Shown here: piece after piece, positions 36,902-43,333 of the stretch
Numbering within the stretch: the stretch's first letter is position 1
How the letters are laid out: each line of letters begins with the position of its first letter
Assembly (NCBI RefSeq): GCF_916715725.1
Contig: NZ_CAKAPD010000001.1
Coordinates: forward strand, 186,001 to 250,000
Direction: 5' to 3'
Origin: an uncultured Rothia sp.
GTDB taxonomy: Bacteria; Actinomycetota; Actinomycetes; Actinomycetales; Micrococcaceae
Length of the DNA stretch: 64,000 nt
The notes under the pieces: generated by a model
The model's input: the letters and a program-made list of their open reading frames with translations, nothing else
Databases searched by the model: none
Told to the model about the DNA's origin: nothing
Position numbers and translations under genes: made by a program

Positions 36902-37381
36902 TTAGGCAGTGACCAGGTGGGTTCCTAGCGCGTTCTGGGCAACTGCCTGTACCGGGCTCAGGTCGCCTTCTAGAACAACTGAGCCGTTCGGGATCATCTG
37001 TGCGTACTGCAAGAAAGTGCCGATTGTCAGGTCTTCGTGTGCGGTTTCTGGCTGGGTAACACCGGATGCGCTGGCAACGGTTGTTACGCCTCGTGAGTCT
37101 TGTCCGAGGTTTCGGACGCGTTCGGCTTGGATAATCTGGGCGTAGAGCGTTCCGTTGATTTCGGTGACGATGATGACGGCTGATTCTCCAGCAATGTTAC
37201 GGGAGCGGCGGAATACGTCAGCGACTTTCTCGCCGGGTGCTGCGGGGATGACGTGGCATTCTCCTCCGGCACGTTGAGCCGCTAGGGCTACGAGTGCGCG
37301 GTGTTCTGGATCGCGGCGGGCAGACAGGTTGAAGCGTCCCGCGATGCGAGCTCGTTCTTTCATCACTTCGATGCTTGCCAT
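36902..37381 (-). CDS. unrecognised 159-aa protein
   Basis: Not recognised. It is a soluble protein with an N-terminal helix (MASIEVMKERARIAGRFNLS), an alpha/beta-looking middle (SAVIIVTEINGTLYAQIIQAERV) and a C-terminal helix-strand (SVVLEGDLSPVQAVAQNALG). There are no membrane segments and one Cys. The start has AAAGGA 8 nt upstream and overlaps the end of another short reading frame (37363-37521) by 19 bases, a layout common in paired small genes such as toxin-antitoxin or immunity modules. That reading is an inference. Codon use is less GC-rich than the neighbours. Confidence 0.6.
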   Translation of the reverse strand: MASIEVMKERARIAGRFNLSARRDPEHRALVALAAQRAGGECHVIPAAPGEKVADVFRRSRNIAGESAVIIVTEINGTLYAQIIQAERVRNLGQDSRGVTTVASASGVTQPETAHEDLTIGTFLQYAQMIPNGSVVLEGDLSPVQAVAQNALGTHLVTA

Positions 37382-37521
37382 TCTTCAATCCTTTCAAATG
37401 CGCCTTCTACGATAAAGGCTGTTGCTTCTTCGTAAGCGGCGTTGCTTTCCATAATACTATTCAGAGGTCGGTTCTCTTCGACCATGTAATAGCGAAGGCA
37501 CAGGTATACCCGCGCAAGCAC
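37363..37521 (-). CDS. short reading frame overlapping the 159-aa gene, possibly a 5'-truncated gene
   Basis: 52 codons from a GTG at 37521, or 40 from an ATG at 37485. The frame is open further up to about 37590 without a start. The translated part (for example VYLCLRYYMVEENRPLNS and ATAFIVEGAFERIEEWQ) looks like real protein rather than chance, and it continues naturally through the upstream non-start region. It may therefore be the surviving C-terminus of a longer gene whose 5' end was lost. Its stop lies inside the next gene. Confidence 0.35.
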   Translation of the reverse strand: MLARVYLCLRYYMVEENRPLNSIMESNAAYEEATAFIVEGAFERIEEWQASK

Positions 37522-37639
37522 CGTGCTTGACCGCCGCCGTCGCGCAAAAAGATTGGGAACAACTAGGTGCGAGTACAGGATTTCAAACGAACCCTAGTGC
37601 GCTACCGTAGACACACCATATGGCACAGACACACAAAAG

Positions 37640-37669
37640 AGAGGTAGGGCTGACAATAGCCCTACCTCT
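37640..37669 (-). terminator. terminator of the small membrane-protein genes
   Basis: Perfect 12-bp stem AGAGGTAGGGCT / AGCCCTACCTCT, followed on the minus strand by CTTTTGTG. It lies 26 nt after the 37696 stop. Confidence 0.8.
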
Positions 37670-37695
37670 AAGATGTTTTAAGATAGCACGGTTGA

Positions 37696-37878
37696 CTAGT
37701 CATGATTCCTGAATGCAAAGAAGTACATGGTAGCCGATGCCAAACCCATACCTAAGGAAATCATAAGAACGTTTGGTGAACAAAGATTTCCCATTCCCTG
37801 AATCACTGTCAAGAACAGACAGGAAAGAGAAAATACGAGGATAAAAGCACCGATGCTCTGAAAACCAATACTTTTCAT
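37696..37878 (-). CDS. small two-helix membrane protein (60 aa)
   Basis: 60 aa beginning MKSIGFQSIGAFILVFSLSC. There are two hydrophobic helices (about 8-27 and 36-55) and a short charged tail (FRNHD). An ideal AAGGAGG ribosome site 7 nt before the ATG and a perfect terminator after the stop make this a real gene despite its size. It pairs with a similar tiny gene 110 bp upstream (37989-38144). Function is unknown; small immunity-type or stress membrane peptides look like this. Confidence 0.7.
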   Translation of the reverse strand: MKSIGFQSIGAFILVFSLSCLFLTVIQGMGNLCSPNVLMISLGMGLASATMYFFAFRNHD

Positions 37879-37988
37879 AATATACCTCCTTGGTTGCTTA
37901 TAATTTATCTCGGCAGGTCCATGCAGCTACTGCCAGCTGAGCGGCCAAACCGGGAAGACCCCCAGCCCCCTTTTCTCAGTTGCAGCAC

Positions 37989-38144
37989 CTATTTTCGGCT
38001 ATTAGATAGTCCAATAATCAATACTGCTATCGAGATGCCGTAGAGAATTCCAAGCACCAGGTCGCTGACATTTGACACTACGTTCAAGATAATTGCCAGG
38101 ATCAAGAACAGCATCCCAACAGGAACATACTTATTCGACTTCAT
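37989..38144 (-). CDS. small two-helix membrane protein (51 aa)
   Basis: 51 aa beginning MKSNKYVPVGMLFLILAIIL, with a second hydrophobic stretch (VLGILYGISIAVLIIGL) and the end SNSRK. GGGAG lies 9-10 nt before the ATG. It shares the MKS start and two-helix plan with the next gene (37696-37878), and the shared terminator suggests one transcript. It is not long enough for usual gene-calling cut-offs. Function unknown. Confidence 0.6.
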   Translation of the reverse strand: MKSNKYVPVGMLFLILAIILNVVSNVSDLVLGILYGISIAVLIIGLSNSRK

Positions 38145-38333
38145 ACGCTCGTGCTCCCTCAACAATCAACAGCGATACATCATTTTCAAGACCATCCAGC
38201 TACCCATTTTCTGAATGACTATGGACGTTCGCCTTACTACCACGCTAGCACTCTGGGGCTAAAAACTCCCTTCACGACACAACTTTCTTCACCCAACATC
38301 CCTCTCAAAGCACACATAAAACCACCCCTCCGC

Positions 38334-38345
38334 AAGTTGTTCAAT
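38334..38345. repeat. 12-bp direct repeat, left end of AT-rich island
   Basis: AAGTTGTTCAAT, identical to 40411-40422. The AT-rich block starts directly after it. Confidence 0.75.
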
Positions 38346-38360
38346 ATTTAAAAATCTCTA

Positions 38361-38417
38361 TTTTACTAATGAAGTAAAAATATTGGTATTACAGTGAAAC
38401 ACAAAATATGATACAAT
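38361..38417 (+). promoter_or_regulatory. island promoter with operator-like palindrome
   Basis: The palindrome TTTTACT-AATGA-AGTAAAA lies at 38361-38379. An extended -10 box (TGATACAAT, with TACAAT at 38412-38417) lies 45 bp before the first island gene. Extended -10 promoters with poor -35 boxes are common in streptococci. Confidence 0.5.
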
Positions 38418-38461
38418 AAAAAATTAATAGTTTGATTATTTATCAAAGGGTGGTAAGCATT

Positions 38462-39091
38462 ATGAAAAATATTTATATGTATGTTCAAGATACTATGGCC
38501 GATTGGGAACACGGCTATTTGATGCATGCACTAAGTTTGCAGGCTATGTTAGAAGAACCTAAAGTAAAATTATTAACGGTTTCTAAAGGGAAAAAGTCTA
38601 TAAAAACTGCTGGAGGAATGACAATTGTTCCAGATTTTAATCTATATGATATAGATATTGCAAATACAGATGCTCTATTGCTTATCGGAGGAGATAGTTG
38701 GTTAAACAATGAGCAAGATGACGTGTTAGAACTTGCCTCTAAACTACTACAAGAAAATATCTTAGTTGGAGCTATCTGTGGAGCCACTTTGGGATTAGCC
38801 GAAAAAGGAATTTTAGATAATCGATATCATACGAGTAATGCTTCATTCTTTTTAAGCCAGATGAGCCAACATTATCGAGGACATAGTTATTACAAAGATG
38901 AGACTGCAGTTCAAGACGGAAATCTTATTACCGCAAGTTCAGCCGGCTCTTTATTATGGGCTAAGTTAATTGTCGAGGAGTTGGGCCTGTATTCAAAAAC
39001 TACAGTTGAAGCATGGTTTAATTATTTTTCAACGGGAGCCCCTCAATATTATGGGGAAATGATGAACTCTCTAGCAAAAGACGCATTGTAA
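38462..39091 (+). CDS. DJ-1/PfpI family protein
   Basis: 209 aa from the ATG at 38462 (GGTGG upstream). Flavodoxin-like DJ-1/PfpI fold with the nucleophile elbow at GAICGATLGLAEKGIL (Cys near residue 106) and the preceding acidic strand DALLLIGGDSWLN. Members act as chaperone-like deglycases, proteases or amidotransferase-like enzymes; the exact activity is not readable here. Codons are overwhelmingly A/T-ending (TTA, AAA, GAA, ATT), unlike every housekeeping gene around. It resembles streptococcal homologues by eye. It is the first gene of a two-gene unit with the DUF1697 gene 7 bp downstream. Confidence 0.85.
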   Translation: MKNIYMYVQDTMADWEHGYLMHALSLQAMLEEPKVKLLTVSKGKKSIKTAGGMTIVPDFNLYDIDIANTDALLLIGGDSWLNNEQDDVLELASKLLQENILVGAICGATLGLAEKGILDNRYHTSNASFFLSQMSQHYRGHSYYKDETAVQDGNLITASSAGSLLWAKLIVEELGLYSKTTVEAWFNYFSTGAPQYYGEMMNSLAKDAL

Positions 39092-39098
39092 AGTTAAT

Positions 39099-39623
39099 AT
39101 GAAAAAAATTATTTTCCTTCGTGGAGTAACACCGACTGGTACCAATAAAATTCCAAAAATGTCTTATTTAGTAGAAATCCTAACGGAAGTTGGGTTTTTA
39201 AACGTTCAAACATATATTCAGAGCGGAAATGTAATGTTAGAATCAGAGTTATCTGACGAAGAAATCAGAAAGTTAGTTCATGATACAATTTTGGATAAAA
39301 TTGGAGCTGATTTATCAATAATTATCAAAGAAATTAATCAATTAGAGATTGCTATTCAAGAAAACCCATTTGATAATACTTATGATAGTTCTCGCGTTCA
39401 TCTAGTTTTTACTAATGAACAGATTCCCGAAAGTACTCTAACAGAACTTAGTAGAGAGAATTTTGGAGATGAAGAGTTCTATGGTGGTCACGAGTGCTGT
39501 TACCTATATTTACCACGTGAAGCTCGAAAAAAACGTTTAAATACTAATTATCTTGAAAAGAAATTTGGAATTCGGATGACTATGCGAAAATTAAGTGTAG
39601 TTAATCGACTTTCAAAGTTTTAA
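39099..39623 (+). CDS. DUF1697 family protein
   Basis: 174-aa DUF1697 protein. The family signature is clear: FLRGVTPTGTNKIPKMSYLV, then VGFLNVQTYIQSGNVMLES near residue 35-55, and NPFDN followed by HLVFTNEQIP. The function of this widespread family is unknown. It begins 7 bp after the DJ-1/PfpI gene and has the same AT-rich codon use, so both came together. The 3' end abuts a fragment of a third gene in a different frame (39619-39729), a sign of a past deletion join. Confidence 0.85.
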   Translation: MKKIIFLRGVTPTGTNKIPKMSYLVEILTEVGFLNVQTYIQSGNVMLESELSDEEIRKLVHDTILDKIGADLSIIIKEINQLEIAIQENPFDNTYDSSRVHLVFTNEQIPESTLTELSRENFGDEEFYGGHECCYLYLPREARKKRLNTNYLEKKFGIRMTMRKLSVVNRLSKF

Positions 39624-39729
39624 CCAGACAGAAAAGGATGGTCAAGTCCATACCACACAGACAAAAGAAGAGTTCTATCAATATTACGATCTAGATAAGG
39701 CAGGCAAAGCCTATCATGAGATTGATTAA
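39619..39729 (+). pseudogene. C-terminal remnant of a lost gene
   Basis: A 36-codon open stretch with no start, ending at TAA 39727-39729. The translation is well-formed: FNQTEKDGQVHTTQ and EFYQYYDLDKAGKAYHEID. It begins exactly where the DUF1697 gene ends and its composition is closer to the following HD gene. It is most simply the tail of the gene that preceded the HD gene in the donor. Confidence 0.5.
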
Positions 39730-39755
39730 AGTAAGATATACAAAGGAGAAGAACG

Positions 39756-40328
39756 ATGGTAGAAGAACGAATCCATGCTACAAAGCAGTATGTTAAAACT
39801 TTATTTGCTGATCGAGCGGATGGCCATGATGTAGAGCATACCCTTCGCGTCTATACCAATGCTATGAGAATCGCACAAGCAGAAGGTCCATGTGATATGG
39901 AGATAGTGGGCTTGTCAGCTCTTCTTCACGATGCTGATGATGATAAATTATTTCAAACAGAGAATAATGTGAATGCTCGCACGTTTCTAGAAGAGATTGG
40001 TACTCCTCAAAACCAAATCGACCAGATTTGCCAGGTTATCAATGCTGTTTCTTTCAGCAAAAATCGCGGTAAACATCCAGAAACCATAGAAGGCAAGATT
40101 GTCCAGGATGCAGACCGCCTGGATGCGATAGGAGCTGTAGGAATTGCGCGAACTTTTTCCTATGGTGGCCACAAAGGGAGGCCCCTTACTGATACCATTC
40201 AACATTTCCATGACAAGTTGCTCCTCTTAAAAGATGAAATGAACACGGAGACTGCCAAACAAATGGCAGAAAGTCGCCATCAATTTTTAATCACCTTCCT
40301 AAATGAACTAGAAAAGGAATTGTACTGA
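39756..40328 (+). CDS. HD-domain phosphohydrolase
   Basis: 190-aa HD-domain protein. Metal-binding His/Asp residues are visible at GHDVEHTLRVY, LSALLHDADDDK and QDADRLDAIGAVGIARTF. This is the YedJ/YpgQ-like group of small HD hydrolases, probably acting on nucleotides. The ribosome site AAAGGAG lies 7 nt before the ATG. The gene is less AT-rich than the two genes before it but still unlike the host. GYxxHKGRPL-type residues (YGGHKGRPLTDTIQHFHDK) are as in streptococcal homologues from memory. The substrate is unknown. Confidence 0.88.
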   Translation: MVEERIHATKQYVKTLFADRADGHDVEHTLRVYTNAMRIAQAEGPCDMEIVGLSALLHDADDDKLFQTENNVNARTFLEEIGTPQNQIDQICQVINAVSFSKNRGKHPETIEGKIVQDADRLDAIGAVGIARTFSYGGHKGRPLTDTIQHFHDKLLLLKDEMNTETAKQMAESRHQFLITFLNELEKELY

Positions 40329-40395
40329 ATAAAACATTGAAATTAACTTTTATAAAAGACTCATTTGATAGGAAGATATGCTAAATCGACTATTA

Positions 40396-40405
40396 CCCCC
40401 CCCCC
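40396..40405. repeat. run of ten C
   Basis: Ten consecutive C in intergenic DNA between the HD gene and the thrS terminator. Not within a reading frame or an identifiable promoter. Confidence 0.9.
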
Positions 40406-40410
40406 ATTTT

Positions 40411-40422
40411 AAGTTGTTCAAT
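40411..40422. repeat. 12-bp direct repeat, right end of AT-rich island
   Basis: AAGTTGTTCAAT, identical to 38334-38345. Confidence 0.75.
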
Positions 40423-40540
40423 GCATTCAGACATCCTTATCTAAATCGAACAATTACCGGCACCTCCGAACGGCAAGGAACGTTAGCGCCATCGCTTACA
40501 CTAGCACGAAGACACCCGCGCCTCCTCAAAGCAAACAAAA

Positions 40541-40581
40541 AACCACCCCCTCCGCAGCTTGTCGCCGCAAAGGGGGTGGTT
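40541..40581 (-). terminator. thrS terminator
   Basis: AACCACCCCCT / AGGGGGTGGTT stem, then TTTTTTGTTTGC on the minus strand. It is 33 nt past the thrS stop. Classic intrinsic terminator. Confidence 0.9.
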
Positions 40582-40613
40582 TCTATATATGAGCTAGACC
40601 AGAAAGCCTAGTA

Positions 40614-42647
40614 CTACTCAGCAGCTTCAGTGCTGGGCTTGGGGTCTTCGTTCACGCGGTTGCGGATATGCTCCACAATACGTGCCACAGCCTCATCCAC
40701 GGGCACACCGTTCTCCTGCTTGTTACCGCGGAAACGGAACGAAACAGCGCCGTGCTCCGCATCCTCACCGCCAGCAATCAGAATGAACGGAACCTTCTCA
40801 GTAGACGCAGTACGGATCTTCTTGGTGAAGCGGTCCGAACCGTAGTCCACCTCAACACGCACACCGTGCGCGCGCAGCTTGTCAGCGATCTCAGTCATGT
40901 AGTCGTTGAACGCCTCAGCCACCGGCACACCAATGACCTGGACCGGCGACAGCCACGCCGGGAACGCACCCGCATAGTGCTCGGTCAGCACGCCCAGGAA
41001 GCGCTCAATCGAGCCGAACTTCGCCGAGTGAATCATGACCGGCTCCTGCACGGTGCCGTCCGCAGCCTGGTACTCCAGACCGAAACGGCTCGGCTGGTTG
41101 AAGTCGTACTGAACGGTCGACATCTGCCAGGTACGGCCGATAGCGTCCTTCGCCTGAACCGAAATCTTCGGGCCGTAGAACGCAGCTCCACCGGGATCCG
41201 GGACGAGCTCCAGGCCGGTCTCCTTCGCAACCTGCTCCAGAACCGCGGTAGCCGCCTCCCACTGCTCATCAGTACCGATGAACTTATCCTTCTTATCACC
41301 CTCAGTGTCGCGAGTCGACAGCTCAAGGTAGAAGTCGGTCATGCCGAAGTCCTCAAGCAGGCTCAGCATGAACTTCAGCAGGTGACGCACCTCGTCCGGT
41401 GCCTGCTCCTTCGTCACATACGAGTGCGAGTCGTCCTGAGTGATCATGCGCACACGGGTCAGGCCCTGCAGCACGCCGGACTTCTCGTCACGGTACACGG
41501 TGCCGAACTCGAAGAAACGCAGCGGCAGCTCACGGTACGAACGGCCACGAGAACGGTAAATCTCGTTGTGCATCGGGCAGTTCATAGCCTTCAGACGGTA
41601 ATGACCGTTATCCAGCTCCATGGGCGGGAACATGCCGTCCGCATAGTACGGAAGGTGACCGGAAGTGTAGAACAGGTCTTCCTTCGAAATGTGCGGGGTG
41701 CTGACGTACTGGAAACCCTCCTGAATGTGGCGGGTACGCACGTAGTCTTCCATTTCGCGCTTGATCACGCCACCCTTAGGGTGAATCACCGGCAGGCCGG
41801 GGCCAATGTTCTTCGGGAAGGAGAACAGGTCCAGCTCACGGCCCAGGCGGCGGTGGTCGCGGCGCTCTGCCTCAGCGATGCGCTCCTTGTACGCCACCAG
41901 TTCGTCCTTAGTCGGCCACGCGGTACCGTAAATACGCTGCAGCATGGGGTTCTTCTCAGAACCGCGCCAGTACGCGCCACCGGCACGCATCAGGGCGTAA
42001 CCGTTAGCGATTAGCTTGGTGTTCGGCAGGTGCGGGCCGCGGCAGAGGTCCTTCCAGACGGTCTCGCCGGTCTTCGGGTGCACGTTGTCGTAAATGGTGA
42101 TTTCACCCTCGCCGACCTCCACGGATGCGCCCTCGGCGGCATCCGCACCAGAACCGGGGCCCTGGGTCAGGGAGAGCAGCTCCAGCTTGTACGGCTCGTT
42201 TGCCATCTCGGCGACAGCCTCGTCGTGGGTGACCACGCGGCGGCGGAACAGCTGACCGGACTTGATGATCTTAATCATCGACTTCTCGATCTTCTTCAGA
42301 TCTTCCGGGGTGAACGGCTCAGCCACATCAAAGTCAAAGTAGAAGCCGTCAGTAATGTACGGGCCGATGCCCAGCTTGGCGTCCTTGCGGTACTCCTGCA
42401 CCGCCTGCGCCATCACGTGCGCAGCGGAGTGGCGCAGAACGTTCAGGCCGTCCGGTTCGTGAATGAAAACCGGCTCAACGGAATCGCCAGCAGACAGCTC
42501 GTGGGAGAGATCAACCAGCACGCCGTTCACGCGTGCCACAACGATCTTCGGGTCGTCAGCGAACAGCTCAGCGGCAGTCTTCGCGGTGACCTCGCGCTCC
42601 TCACCAGAAACGCTAATAACAATTGCTGAAGAATCAGCGGCAGACAT
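40614..42647 (-). CDS. thrS: threonine--tRNA ligase
   Basis: Class IIa synthetase for tRNA-Thr, 677 aa. The N-terminal TGS domain (1-65) is followed by the editing domain ([20 protein letters not shown]). The catalytic core carries the zinc Cys in [20 protein letters not shown] and motif 2 [20 protein letters not shown]. The anticodon-binding domain starts near 570 ([20 protein letters not shown]). No T-box leader was found in the 130 bp upstream. In many actinobacteria thrS directly precedes the HIT gene; here the accessory region intervenes. Confidence 0.97.
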   Translation of the reverse strand: MSAADSSAIVISVSGEEREVTAKTAAELFADDPKIVVARVNGVLVDLSHELSAGDSVEPVFIHEPDGLNVLRHSAAHVMAQAVQEYRKDAKLGIGPYITDGFYFDFDVAEPFTPEDLKKIEKSMIKIIKSGQLFRRRVVTHDEAVAEMANEPYKLELLSLTQGPGSGADAAEGASVEVGEGEITIYDNVHPKTGETVWKDLCRGPHLPNTKLIANGYALMRAGGAYWRGSEKNPMLQRIYGTAWPTKDELVAYKERIAEAERRDHRRLGRELDLFSFPKNIGPGLPVIHPKGGVIKREMEDYVRTRHIQEGFQYVSTPHISKEDLFYTSGHLPYYADGMFPPMELDNGHYRLKAMNCPMHNEIYRSRGRSYRELPLRFFEFGTVYRDEKSGVLQGLTRVRMITQDDSHSYVTKEQAPDEVRHLLKFMLSLLEDFGMTDFYLELSTRDTEGDKKDKFIGTDEQWEAATAVLEQVAKETGLELVPDPGGAAFYGPKISVQAKDAIGRTWQMSTVQYDFNQPSRFGLEYQAADGTVQEPVMIHSAKFGSIERFLGVLTEHYAGAFPAWLSPVQVIGVPVAEAFNDYMTEIADKLRAHGVRVEVDYGSDRFTKKIRTASTEKVPFILIAGGEDAEHGAVSFRFRGNKQENGVPVDEAVARIVEHIRNRVNEDPKPSTEAAE

Positions 42648-42778
42648 AAGTCTCCTTAACTCAGGCGCAAGCGTGCCACTCGGGCGCCGCCGGTGCGCAT
42701 ACTATTCCGCACTGTACTGGTGCACGGACACACACCATCTTACAACGGCTCCCAGCCAACGCTCAGCTTGAGGGCAGA

Positions 42779-43204
42779 CTAGTCCGCATGATGCTCACGC
42801 GTATGCTCATACACGTCAACCACAATGTGGCTAATGTGGTCGTCCTTCAGACGGTAAATGGTGGTGCGGCCCTGCTGCTCACGGTCAATCACGTGCGCCT
42901 CACGCAGGATGCGCAAGTGGTGCGATGCGAGCGGCTGCGAAATGCCCAGGCAGGTGTGCAGTTCGCTCACGCTGTGCGGGCGGTGCATCAGGTGGTGCGC
43001 AATCGCCAGGCGCAGCGGATTCGCGAGCGCAGAGAAAATCGCCACGGATGCGCCGAACTGCTCCTCCCAATCTTTGGGGCCGCTACCTTCGAGGAGGGGC
43101 GCGTTGGCGGGCACCTCGTGGGCATGGTCCGATGCATGCTCGTGGGCATGGTCAGTGTGGGTGGTGTTAGTTTCGGTCTGGTCTGTGTGGTGGCTCTGAG
43201 TCAT
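42779..43204 (-). CDS. ArsR-family metal-responsive repressor (zinc type)
   Basis: 141-aa winged-helix repressor. The first 35 residues are His-rich (TDHAHEHASDHAHEV), a likely metal-binding tail. The wHTH core (FSALANPLRLAIAHHLMHRP, HTCLGISQPLASHHLRILRE) is followed by the last helix with DDHISHIVVDVYEHTREHH. This has the D-x-H and H-x2-H spacing of the CzrA/SmtB alpha-5 zinc site and lacks the Cys site of ArsR/CadC. It should release DNA when zinc is bound. No transporter gene is adjacent; the large secreted-protein gene lies 130 bp upstream, so its regulon is unknown. Confidence 0.88.
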   Translation of the reverse strand: MTQSHHTDQTETNTTHTDHAHEHASDHAHEVPANAPLLEGSGPKDWEEQFGASVAIFSALANPLRLAIAHHLMHRPHSVSELHTCLGISQPLASHHLRILREAHVIDREQQGRTTIYRLKDDHISHIVVDVYEHTREHHAD

Positions 43205-43333
43205 AGTATTTTCACCTTATGTACAGGAAAGGGGGCACGTCAAGGAAGTTACGCCTGCACGGCGTGCTTTCTTGAGCGTGCCCCTCTCCCCTATGTGCGC
43301 TGATGCTCGCTGGTATGCAACCCTAGCGGGCCC

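Larger units (their letters stand above)
38145..38460. other. gene-free left flank of the AT-rich island
   Basis: The segment 38224-38342 is a diverged direct copy of the thrS 3' flank at about 40479-40564; for example CTAGCAC and a CTCAAAGCA...ACCACCCC..TCCGCA run occur in both. Base composition flips to strongly AT-rich at about 38346. Confidence 0.5.
40381..40458. repeat. short direct repeat CTAAATCGA..ATTACC
   Basis: CTAAATCGAC-TATTACC at 40381 and CTAAATCGAACAATTACC at 40441, 60 bp apart, at the right edge of the AT-rich island. Confidence 0.5.

Noticed and set aside
42648..42778. T-box leader upstream of thrS, and also upstream of alaS, aspS and hisS
   Set aside because: No AGGGUGGNACCGCG-type motif or specifier-loop structure was seen in any of these upstream regions.
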